From NCBI GenBank assembly GCA_025351165.1, contig JANXWK010000005.1, forward strand, positions 1-64,000: a DNA stretch of 64,000 nt. The letters are read 5' to 3'. The stretch is from Hyphomicrobiales bacterium. Its GTDB lineage: Bacteria > Pseudomonadota > Alphaproteobacteria > Rhizobiales > Beijerinckiaceae. The notes under the pieces were generated by a model, which was not told where the DNA came from, did no database searches, and saw only the letters and a list, made by a program, of their open reading frames with translations. Numbering within the stretch: position 1 is the first letter of the stretch; every line of letters starts with the position of its first letter. Below are positions 56,904 to 64,000 of this stretch, piece by piece. The position numbers and the translations under genes are program-made.

Positions 56904-56930
56904 TGCAGAAAGTACAAGCGGTTTTCTGCA
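56904..56930 (+). promoter_or_regulatory. Leader hairpin upstream of metK
   Basis: TGCAGAAA (56904-56911) pairs with TTTCTGCA (56923-56930) around an 11-base loop, about 40 bases before the metK start. It does not match the SAM-II or SAM/SAH aptamers I know from alphaproteobacteria. It may be a simple mRNA stabiliser or a metK control element. Confidence 0.35.
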
Positions 56931-56971
56931 TTAAATATAAGACGCATTACTGCATAACATGGAGCCGTTCA

Positions 56972-58180
56972 GTGGCACGTTCAAATTACCTTTTTACTAG
57001 CGAATCCGTTTCTGAAGGCCATCCTGATAAAGTCTGCGATCGCATTTCAGATGAAGTTGTTGACCTGTTTTTCAAAGAGGCTGCCAAATCTGGGATGGCG
57101 GCATCAGAGGTGCGTGTCGCTTGTGAAACACTCGCAACAACAAACCGTGTTGTGATTGCAGGAGAAGTGAGGACATCCCTCTCCGAGAAAGACATGAAAA
57201 GTAAAGTAAAGTCAGCAGCTCGCCGTGCCATAAAGGCAATTGGTTATGAGCAGAGCGGCTTTCATTGGAAAACTGTAAAAATTGATGTGCTTCTGCATTC
57301 TCAAAGCGCAGATATTGCTGTTGGGGTTGACTCAACCAGCAACAAGGAAGAAGGCGCCGGCGATCAGGGCATTATGTTTGGATATGCTTGCCGCGAAACA
57401 CCAGAACTTATGCCAGCTCCAGTGTATTATGCGCATCAAATTCTGGAAGTCCTAGCAGTCGCCCGTAAATCCGGCGAAGGTCCAGCTGCTAAACTTGGCC
57501 CCGATGCCAAGAGCCAGATTACAATCAGATATGAAGATGGCAAGCCGGTTGGTGTGACCCAGATTGTTCTTTCAACGCAGCACCTTGATGAAAAACTTTC
57601 CTCAAAAGATGTTCACAATATTGTTGAGCCTTACATCCGTGCAACACTGCCAGATGGCTGGATTTCCAAGGATACGGTCTGGCATGTTAACCCAACTGGC
57701 AAATTTGTCATTGGTGGCCCTGATGGCGATGCGGGTCTTACAGGCCGCAAGATTATTGTAGACACTTATGGCGGTGCTGCGCCCCATGGTGGTGGCGCGT
57801 TTTCTGGTAAGGATCCAACAAAGGTTGATCGCTCAGCAGCTTACGCGGCACGATATCTGGCTAAAAATGTAGTTGCTGCCAAGCTTGCAGAGCGCTGCAC
57901 AATACAGCTCTCCTACGCTATTGGCGTTGCCAAACCATTGTCAATTTATGTTGATATGCACGGGACTGGCAAGGTGGATGAGGCAAAACTGGAAGCTGCA
58001 TTGCTTCAGGTTATGGATTTAACACCGAGCGGTATTCGCAATCACCTTGGCCTCAACAAAGCCATCTATGCACGAACAGCTGCTTATGGTCATTTTGGTC
58101 GTAAAGCATCGCGTGATGGTGGCTTCTCATGGGAAAAAACTGACCTTGCGCCCGCAATCAAAGCAGCTTTAGCTGCTTAA
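56972..58180 (+). CDS. metK: S-adenosylmethionine synthetase
   Basis: A 402-residue enzyme making SAM from methionine and [24 protein letters not shown] (N-terminal signature), [12 protein letters not shown] and [23 protein letters not shown] are intact. The start is GTG 56972, seven to eight bases after GGAG; the ATG at 56959 is out of frame. It includes the internal extension characteristic of alphaproteobacterial MetK. trmB, which uses SAM, starts 5 bp after the stop. Confidence 0.96.
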   Translation: MARSNYLFTSESVSEGHPDKVCDRISDEVVDLFFKEAAKSGMAASEVRVACETLATTNRVVIAGEVRTSLSEKDMKSKVKSAARRAIKAIGYEQSGFHWKTVKIDVLLHSQSADIAVGVDSTSNKEEGAGDQGIMFGYACRETPELMPAPVYYAHQILEVLAVARKSGEGPAAKLGPDAKSQITIRYEDGKPVGVTQIVLSTQHLDEKLSSKDVHNIVEPYIRATLPDGWISKDTVWHVNPTGKFVIGGPDGDAGLTGRKIIVDTYGGAAPHGGGAFSGKDPTKVDRSAAYAARYLAKNVVAAKLAERCTIQLSYAIGVAKPLSIYVDMHGTGKVDEAKLEAALLQVMDLTPSGIRNHLGLNKAIYARTAAYGHFGRKASRDGGFSWEKTDLAPAIKAALAA

Positions 58181-58185
58181 TTAAA

Positions 58186-58941
58186 ATGCCTGAGACAAAC
58201 TCATCACCTGAACCTCTTGCTGGCTTAAGTGAAAAACGGCGTGAGGTCGGTGGTGGGCTGTTTGGACGGCAAAAAGGCAAAAGACTGCGTGAGGAGCAGC
58301 AGAGCCTCATGGAGACATTGCTGCCTAAACTGCAGATTGAAAATATTCAGTCAGTTCTTAGCAATCAGTCTATTCAATATATAAATCCTGAAACCTTATT
58401 TGCTCTACCCAAAAAAGAGCTTCATCTTGAAATTGGTTTTGGGGGCTCCGAGCATCTCGTTCATCGTGCTATAGAAAGTCACGACATTGGCTTTATTGGC
58501 ATTGAACCTTTTGTAAATGGTGTGGCCAAAGCTGTTTCTGAAATAGCACGGCGCAATATTCAAAATATTCGTCTTCACCATGGCGACGCTGTAGATATAC
58601 TTAATTGCCTGCCATCCAACTGTCTTTCCAGAGTGTATCTGCTTTACCCTGATCCTTGGCCAAAACGCCGCCAACGTAAACGCCGTTTTGTAAGTTTGCC
58701 AACATTAAAAGCCATGCACCGTGTATTAAAACCGCGGGGGCAGTTTTATTTTGCGTCTGATATTGATGATTATGTAGGTTGGACACTTGGCATGGTAAAG
58801 GCTGCTGGATTGTTTGATTGGCAGGCGGAAACTGCCAAGGATTGGCAAAAGCCCTATGATAACTGGCCTGGAACCCGGTACGAGGCAAAAGCCTATCGGG
58901 AATGTCGTATGCCAAGCTATTTACGGTTTACAAAAATCTAG
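58186..58941 (+). CDS. trmB: tRNA (guanine-N7-)-methyltransferase
   Basis: A 251-residue SAM-dependent enzyme forming m7G46 in tRNA. LEIGFGGSEHLVH is the SAM site, YLLYPDPWPKRRQRKRRFV the catalytic/RNA-binding signature, and GTRYEAKA the C-terminal motif. Probably co-transcribed with metK, as in other rhizobia. Its 3' end overlaps the convergent glycosyltransferase gene by 4 bp. Confidence 0.95.
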   Translation: MPETNSSPEPLAGLSEKRREVGGGLFGRQKGKRLREEQQSLMETLLPKLQIENIQSVLSNQSIQYINPETLFALPKKELHLEIGFGGSEHLVHRAIESHDIGFIGIEPFVNGVAKAVSEIARRNIQNIRLHHGDAVDILNCLPSNCLSRVYLLYPDPWPKRRQRKRRFVSLPTLKAMHRVLKPRGQFYFASDIDDYVGWTLGMVKAAGLFDWQAETAKDWQKPYDNWPGTRYEAKAYRECRMPSYLRFTKI

Positions 58942-60137
58942 CCTTTACGCTCAATCAAGGCTGCATAGATGTCAAGTGTATCACCAACCATGCGATCCAG
59001 CGAGAACAGCTGTCCAACATGACGCCTTGCTCGCACAGCCAAAGCTTCAAGTGAGGACGGGCGCAGGGAAAGTGCGGATTCAATTGCATCAGCCAGTTCT
59101 TCGGGGTCTGCTGGTTTAACGTGCCAACCTGTACGCTGTTCAGCTGGTACAGAGGGGGGTGCAAGCACCGTTTCTGGCACTGCCCCCAGATCTGAAACAA
59201 TAACAGGTGTCCCAAGGGCCTGTGCTTCAACTGCAACACGTCCAAATGCTTCCGGCGCGGTAGATGGAACTGTAATAACAGAGGCTGTAAAGACAGCAGC
59301 GGCAATATCATCAACATGGCCAACGCGCCGTACAATACCGCTCAGGCCTCTGCGCAAAACCATATCATCCAGCTCTTTGATGTAGGATGATCGACCTTGA
59401 GGATCGCCCGCTAGAACATAGACTACATTTTGTACACCGCGCTTTTTTAGCAGGCATGCAGCTTCAATCAGTACGCGCGCGCCTTTCCAGGGTGTAAGTC
59501 GGGCAGCAAGCAAAACAACACGCTCATCTGCAATTAAACCCCAGCTGGAGCGCATTTTAAAAACTCGGTCAGAGCTGATGTTGGAACTGGAAAAAGCATT
59601 TAGGTCCGTACCACGGTAAATGACACGGATTTTCCCATTGCTGACAGGATGATTGGCGCGGATCAGTTCGCCTGTATAAATGGAATTGGCAATCACCACA
59701 TCCCCACGTGCCATGATGGAATTGTAAAGCGTTTTAGCCGCAGATTTTGCACTATAACTTCCGTGATAGGTCGTAACAAACGGTAGTCCAAGACGTTTGG
59801 CTGCAAAATAGGCAACCCAGGCTGGTGCACGGGATCTGGCGTGAATAAGCTGCACATTTTCTTTGCGCAAAATTTTTGTAAGCTTGCGGATATTCCAGTA
59901 CATGCGCAGCGGATTTTTTGTTTTTGCTGGAAATTCAATCCAGTCTCCGCCTTTGGCCTGTAGTTCAGCCACAAGGCGCCCGCCTGTTGTTGCAACCAGT
60001 GCGCGTGCACCTGCATGCACAAGCCCACCTGCAATGTCCACTGTTGTGCGTTCAGCCCCGCCTGCTTCCAGTTCAGGGATAATCTGCATGATAGTTGCGC
60101 CTTGCAACGACGTTGAAGCTGTGCTTGGAAAAGTCAT
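58938..60137 (-). CDS. Glycosyltransferase family 4 (LPS/polysaccharide type)
   Basis: A 399-residue GT-B fold enzyme. PELEAGGAERTTVDIAGGL near the N-terminus and the C-terminal lobe AARLTPWKGARVLIEA, followed by STAPEAFGRVAVEAQALGTPVI (EX7E motif), identify GT4. Probably adds a sugar to LPS core or another surface glycan; the donor and acceptor cannot be read. A single gene here with no other glycan genes nearby. Confidence 0.88.
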   Translation of the reverse strand: MTFPSTASTSLQGATIMQIIPELEAGGAERTTVDIAGGLVHAGARALVATTGGRLVAELQAKGGDWIEFPAKTKNPLRMYWNIRKLTKILRKENVQLIHARSRAPAWVAYFAAKRLGLPFVTTYHGSYSAKSAAKTLYNSIMARGDVVIANSIYTGELIRANHPVSNGKIRVIYRGTDLNAFSSSNISSDRVFKMRSSWGLIADERVVLLAARLTPWKGARVLIEAACLLKKRGVQNVVYVLAGDPQGRSSYIKELDDMVLRRGLSGIVRRVGHVDDIAAAVFTASVITVPSTAPEAFGRVAVEAQALGTPVIVSDLGAVPETVLAPPSVPAEQRTGWHVKPADPEELADAIESALSLRPSSLEALAVRARRHVGQLFSLDRMVGDTLDIYAALIERKG

Positions 60138-60191
60138 AATAACGCTGAATACACTGATGATGTTAATAACTAAATTAAAGATATTCTGAAA

Positions 60192-60953
60192 ATGTCCAGT
60201 TTACCAAATTCAATAACACCTCATTACCATAACATCAATAATCGCCGTATCGCCTACGAATTTATCGCAGGAGAGGGCCCAGTAACTGTGTGGCTGGGAG
60301 GCTATAAATCTGATATGAAGTCTACCAAGGCAGAAGCACTTATGGAATGGGGGCAAAGGAATAATCGGGCTGTTTTACGCTTTGATTACTCGGGCCATGG
60401 CTTGAGCTCTGAAAAATTTGAAAATGGTACAATTTCAACATGGCTAGAAGATGCTTGCAGTGTAATTGAAGCATATGCTGGCACAGCACCTGTATTGGTT
60501 GGCTCTTCAATGGGGGGCTGGATTGCAATACTGGCTGCTCTTAAAATGAAAACTAAAAATATACCATCAGCTCTTGTGCTTATTGCTCCTGCCATAGATT
60601 TTACAGAAGAACTCATGTGGAAAGCTTTCTCACCTGAAATTCGGGATCAAATTGAAACAGCAGGCGTTTGGCTGCGCTATTCACAATATTCACCAGATCC
60701 AACACCTGTGACGCGCAGGTTTATAGAAGACGGACGTAAACATCTGCTCTTTGGCAAAAGTTTTGAGCTTGGTTGCAAAGTTCATATTCTCCAAGGACAA
60801 AAAGATCCAGATGTGCCGTGGCAGCACACAATGAAACTTGTAAGCCATTTGCCTCACGATGAAGTCGTCATAACCATAATCAATGATGGAGATCACCGCC
60901 TCTCGCGTGGAGACGATATTGCTAAACTGGTGGAAATTGTAGCGTCTTTTTAA
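60192..60953 (+). CDS. Alpha/beta hydrolase
   Basis: A 253-residue serine hydrolase. The nucleophile is S106 in VGSSMGGW, the acid is in QGQKDPDVPWQ and the histidine in GDHRLSR. RFDYSGHGLSS is the oxyanion-side motif. It resembles the BAAT/ABHD10-like small esterases; the substrate is unknown. Its stop overlaps the end of the convergent LysR gene by 4 bp. Confidence 0.88.
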   Translation: MSSLPNSITPHYHNINNRRIAYEFIAGEGPVTVWLGGYKSDMKSTKAEALMEWGQRNNRAVLRFDYSGHGLSSEKFENGTISTWLEDACSVIEAYAGTAPVLVGSSMGGWIAILAALKMKTKNIPSALVLIAPAIDFTEELMWKAFSPEIRDQIETAGVWLRYSQYSPDPTPVTRRFIEDGRKHLLFGKSFELGCKVHILQGQKDPDVPWQHTMKLVSHLPHDEVVITIINDGDHRLSRGDDIAKLVEIVASF

Positions 60954-61849
60954 ACAGCCTTTATTGTATCCTTGATGGAAATATTATCCAGACTCTGTCG
61001 AATATGGCCTGCAAGTGCCTCAATTAAAGGAGAAGCTTCAACCAGGGCAGAAGATTGCACCCGCCCACGTGCCAGTGCAATCTTGACAGAAGGGAGCAGA
61101 GGAAATCCTTCACCTTCCCCAAGAATACGCATTCCAGTCCGAATGGCAGTTTCTGGTAAAACACCAACTGCAAGCCCTGCCAGAATTGCAGCCCCTACAG
61201 CAGATGAATTCCAGCTTGAATACAAAATCCTAAAGCTCCGCCCGTCTGCTTCAAGGCGCTCAGTGACAGCTTGACGCCATTGGCAGGTTGGACGACCCAA
61301 AGCCAAGGGAAGGGGCGTTTCCTCATGGGCAGAGTGCTTGGAAGATGTCACAAAGAGCAGGCGCTCCTTGCGGATAATTTCGGCTTGAGGGCGATTCTGG
61401 GCATGGGTTATAATGGCAAGATCAAGATCGCCAGACTGGATACGTTCCATAAGCATAGGAGTGGGTTCACACATGACTGCCACTTCAACTTTTGGATTTG
61501 TCCTTGTGAAACGCCCAAGTATCTCGGGCAGGTAACGATCTGCATAATCATCTGGTACGCCAAGCCGAACATGGCCTGAAAGAGCTGCATTTGAAAAACT
61601 GTTCATGCATTCGTGACTAAGGCGTACAATGCGCCGCGCATAATCCAGCAGGCGTCTTCCATCTTCAGTAAATTTGACGGAGCGGCCGTCTTTGGTAAAA
61701 ATAGGGCGGCTTATATCTTCTTCCAGCCGTTTCATCTGCATCGAAACCGCACTTTGCGTTTTATGGACAGCCTCGGCTGCCTTGGTAAAAGAGCCGCTAT
61801 CTGCAATCGCCATAAGTGTTTTTAACTGATCAACGTCAATAAGATGCAT
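60950..61849 (-). CDS. LysR-family regulator (LrhA-like)
   Basis: A 299-residue LysR protein: DVDQLKTLMAIADSGSFTKAAE and KTQSAVSMQMKRLEED form the HTH, followed by an effector domain with LRLGVPDDYAD-type start (VRLGVPDDYADRYLP). It resembles the LrhA/HexA-like subgroup. It is divergent from the DUF1127 gene, which may be a target. Confidence 0.88.
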   Translation of the reverse strand: MHLIDVDQLKTLMAIADSGSFTKAAEAVHKTQSAVSMQMKRLEEDISRPIFTKDGRSVKFTEDGRRLLDYARRIVRLSHECMNSFSNAALSGHVRLGVPDDYADRYLPEILGRFTRTNPKVEVAVMCEPTPMLMERIQSGDLDLAIITHAQNRPQAEIIRKERLLFVTSSKHSAHEETPLPLALGRPTCQWRQAVTERLEADGRSFRILYSSWNSSAVGAAILAGLAVGVLPETAIRTGMRILGEGEGFPLLPSVKIALARGRVQSSALVEASPLIEALAGHIRQSLDNISIKDTIKAV

Positions 61850-62000
61850 GCGATAAAAGCCTTTATCTTGGGATGCAGTAATAATACATAAGATATAATG
61901 ATGAATAACATAAGAAACACTTGAATGTCTAATGGTTCATTCAATGATATGTAATTTTACACCACAAAAATCTGGTGCGTCATACATTTGGAGAGTTAAG

Positions 62001-62258
62001 ATGATACTGTTGTTTTTAAAAACTGGTGCTGAGCGGCTTGCCTCATTAAGCCCAAGATTTTTGAAAGTAATGAGCGCTTGGAACCGCCATCAGGCTGTGA
62101 AAAAGCTAAATAGTTTTGATGATCATTTGCTTGAAGATATTGGTGTAACCAGAGCAGATATTAAAAAAATAGTGAACGGGCCTTCAATAAAAACTGTATC
62201 ACACTCCAATACACCTTTACCTTACTTTTCATCGTTTTTGTCTAAAAAAATCGGTTAA
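62001..62258 (+). CDS. DUF1127 (YjiS-like) small protein
   Basis: An 85-residue protein with an N-terminal hydrophobic stretch, then SAWNRHQAVKKLNSFDDHLLEDIGVTRADI, the DUF1127 motif. GGAG precedes ATG 62001; an earlier in-frame ATG at 61932 is not supported. DUF1127 proteins are short, Arg-rich regulators or RNA-binding proteins; in rhizobia and Brucella several are under LysR and small-RNA control. It lies next to a divergent LysR gene. Its 3' end overlaps tadA by 30 bp on the other strand. Confidence 0.82.
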   Translation: MILLFLKTGAERLASLSPRFLKVMSAWNRHQAVKKLNSFDDHLLEDIGVTRADIKKIVNGPSIKTVSHSNTPLPYFSSFLSKKIG

Positions 62259-62684
62259 AAGGTCAGCAGCTTCTTTTTCTCTGAAATTACCATACACTTC
62301 AGGAAAATGGTGACAGGTGGGGGTGCCAAAAAAACGCACCCCACTTTCAACGGCACCGCCTTTTACATCAGTTGCCCCAAAATAAAGTCGTCTAATTCTG
62401 GCAAAGGATATGGCTGCGGCGCATAATGTACAAGGCTCCAATGTAACATACAGATCGCAATCAACCAATCGTTCTGATTTAAGGTAATTGCAGGCACGCC
62501 GTATTGCTACAATTTCTGCATGAGCAGTTGGATCACACCATTCACGCGTATGATTGCCACCCCTGCCAATAATTTGGTTTTTGTAAACGATAACAGCGCC
62601 AACAGGTGTTTCCCCACGGGCTGCAGCTTGCCTTGCTTCGTTAAAAGCGTCATCAAAAAACAGGGTCTGCGGGCTAAAGTTCAT
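62229..62684 (-). CDS. tadA: tRNA-specific adenosine-34 deaminase
   Basis: A 151-residue zinc deaminase making inosine at the wobble position of tRNA-Arg. The zinc ligands are H55 (HAE, with E57 as proton shuttle), C85 and C88 (PCTLC). Divergent from the rluB-like gene; in rhizobia these two genes are normally neighbours. Confidence 0.94.
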   Translation of the reverse strand: MNFSPQTLFFDDAFNEARQAAARGETPVGAVIVYKNQIIGRGGNHTREWCDPTAHAEIVAIRRACNYLKSERLVDCDLYVTLEPCTLCAAAISFARIRRLYFGATDVKGGAVESGVRFFGTPTCHHFPEVYGNFREKEAADLLTDFFRQKR

Positions 62685-62778
62685 TTTTTCTCTCAGCTGT
62701 AATAAATAATCTCAAAAAACATTTATTTGCATTTAGCTTTTGATTCCATCAGAGACAAAGATAGTCTACAAGACCTTT

Positions 62779-64000
62779 ATGACCCAGTATGACAATGATA
62801 AAACCGACAAGCCCAACTCTTTTAACAGAACGCCACGTTTTGGCAAAAACAGTGAAGGTGCAGGACGCGAAGGTGCAGGACGTGAACGTCCCTCCTACGA
62901 CAAAAAGCCTGTCCCTAAAGCCCGCATTTTTGATGAATCTGGTGCGGAGGTTATGCCACAGCGTGTAAGCTACAATGGCCGTACTTCTGAACGTGCATCA
63001 CGTGAAGAGTCAGATGCCAAAACAGGGCGTAAATCTTATGACGATAAACCAGGCACTGATAAAAAATTTGGTGCAAAGCCAGCTGGGAAATTTGGGGGTG
63101 CCAAACCTTTTGGGGCCAAACCCAGTGGAGATCGTCCACCACGCAAGCCTGAGCGCGATGATGCAAGTGAGTTTGCTCGTCTTTTAGGCCCACGTGGATT
63201 CAGCTCCGAAAGACCAAGATCCAATGACGGGTACAAAGCCAAACCCGCCTTTGATAAAAAATCATCGGGTAAAAAGTTTGGTAAGAAAGCGGAACTGGAG
63301 CCAATTGACCAAATTCGCCCACGCGAGCTGACACCCCAGAAATATATCTACCGAAGCGGCGAAATTATTGATAATGGCGCAAAAGGTGAGGGTAAAAGCG
63401 GTGCAAAAAGCGCAGAGCGCATTGCCAAAATAATGGCGCGTGCAGGCTTATGCTCACGCCGTGATGCTGAGGAATGGATTCTTGATGGACGTGTTACAGT
63501 TAACGCCCGTATAATTGACAGCCCAGCTCTGGATGTTACTCCGCAGGATACAATTCTTGTCGATAATAAACCTTTACCGCAGCGCGAGCGTACACGCCTA
63601 TGGCTGTTCCACAAACCTGCTGGACTTGTGACAACCGAAAGCGATCCAGAAGGCAGGCCAACAGTCTTTGATAATCTGCCAAAACATCTGCCCCGCGTGG
63701 TCTCTGTTGGACGTTTGGATATAAATACAGAAGGCCTGCTGCTTTTAACAAATGATGGTGGGTTGGCCCGTGTACTGGCACATCCAACAACGGGTTGGCT
63801 GCGGCGTTACCGTGTGCGCGTAAATGGCACATTGAAGCCAAGTATGATTGAAGAACTGCGTAAAGGCCTTACCGTTGATGGTGTCCACTATGAACCCATT
63901 ATTGCAACGCATGATCGCAGTAAAGGTCATAATTCGTGGCTTACACTGGATTTGACAGAAGGTAAAAATCGCGAAGTTAAAAAAGTGCTTGAGCATTTTG
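62779..64000 (+). CDS. rluB: 23S rRNA pseudouridine synthase RluB-like (3' end beyond window)
   Basis: A frame from ATG 62779 stays open to the window edge (over 400 residues). The N-terminal ~200 residues are low-complexity, rich in Gly, Lys, Pro and Ser, as in long rhizobial RluB proteins. An S4 RNA-binding domain follows ([21 protein letters not shown]). The catalytic domain has [12 protein letters not shown] and [16 protein letters not shown] with the catalytic Asp. A 15-bp in-frame tandem repeat (EGAGR twice, 62854-62883) lies in the N-terminal region. Confidence 0.9.
   Translation, partial: MTQYDNDKTDKPNSFNRTPRFGKNSEGAGREGAGRERPSYDKKPVPKARIFDESGAEVMPQRVSYNGRTSERASREESDAKTGRKSYDDKPGTDKKFGAKPAGKFGGAKPFGAKPSGDRPPRKPERDDASEFARLLGPRGFSSERPRSNDGYKAKPAFDKKSSGKKFGKKAELEPIDQIRPRELTPQKYIYRSGEIIDNGAKGEGKSGAKSAERIAKIMARAGLCSRRDAEEWILDGRVTVNARIIDSPALDVTPQDTILVDNKPLPQRERTRLWLFHKPAGLVTTESDPEGRPTVFDNLPKHLPRVVSVGRLDINTEGLLLLTNDGGLARVLAHPTTGWLRRYRVRVNGTLKPSMIEELRKGLTVDGVHYEPIIATHDRSKGHNSWLTLDLTEGKNREVKKVLEHF

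Noticed and set aside
56780-56971. SAM-II or SAM/SAH riboswitch before metK
   Set aside because: The hairpins present do not fit the pseudoknot consensus of either class.

Overview
The window is a gene-dense alphaproteobacterial chromosome segment. It is most likely from a Hyphomicrobiales/Rhizobiales member with moderate-to-low GC. The evidence is an Omp2-type porin, a nine-gene ctp/cpa pilus locus, a PraR-like regulator between lnt and metK, the order miaB-phoH-ybeY-corC-lnt, and the order sppA-ihfB-lapA-trpF. I cannot name the species. A gut- or host-associated lineage is possible but is only a guess.

Layout. 1-16.2 kb is housekeeping: the ileS 3' end, lspA, an envelope protein, an M16 protease pair, an acyltransferase, sppA, ihfB, lapA, trpF, an LpoA-like lipoprotein divergent from rsmI-yraN-gshB-glnD, then grpE and a UPF0104 membrane protein. 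16.3-19.0 kb holds a translationally coupled acyl-CoA dehydrogenase/SDR pair. 19.0-30.9 kb is a Tad/Flp (type IVc) pilus locus: a divergent CpaC-N-domain protein, pilin, cpaA, two tandem PAP2-family membrane proteins, cpaB-cpaC-cpaD-cpaE-cpaF and tadB-tadC. 30.9-35.3 kb has a LysR regulator facing the folC-accD-trpA operon, with two copies of a duplicated hairpin element between them. 35.5-41.2 kb holds a secreted histidine phosphatase, a porin, mepA, and a cobalamin riboswitch controlling btuB. 41.7-46.3 kb has hrcA, nth, a DUF2244 protein, an Ada-like repair protein and trpB. 46.4-50.3 kb is accessory: a HipA-like kinase with a DUF3037 partner, an unexplained remnant, corA, and a phd/vapC-type toxin-antitoxin pair. 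50.4-58.9 kb is miaB-phoH-ybeY-corC-lnt-praR and metK-trmB. 58.9-64 kb has a glycosyltransferase, a hydrolase, a LysR gene facing away from a DUF1127 gene, tadA and a truncated rluB-like gene.

The trp and acc genes that rhizobia usually keep together (trpF-trpB-trpA-accD-folC) are split over three places here, and hrcA is about 27 kb from grpE, so the region has been rearranged. The most interesting unexplained signals are the duplicated hairpin element downstream of folC (31.8-32.25 kb), which looks like a tandem pair of small RNAs or terminators with CUCC-type loops on the minus strand; the PAP2 pair inside the pilus operon; and the HipA-like/DUF3037 islet next to trpB. No tRNA, rRNA, CRISPR array or complete insertion sequence was seen.
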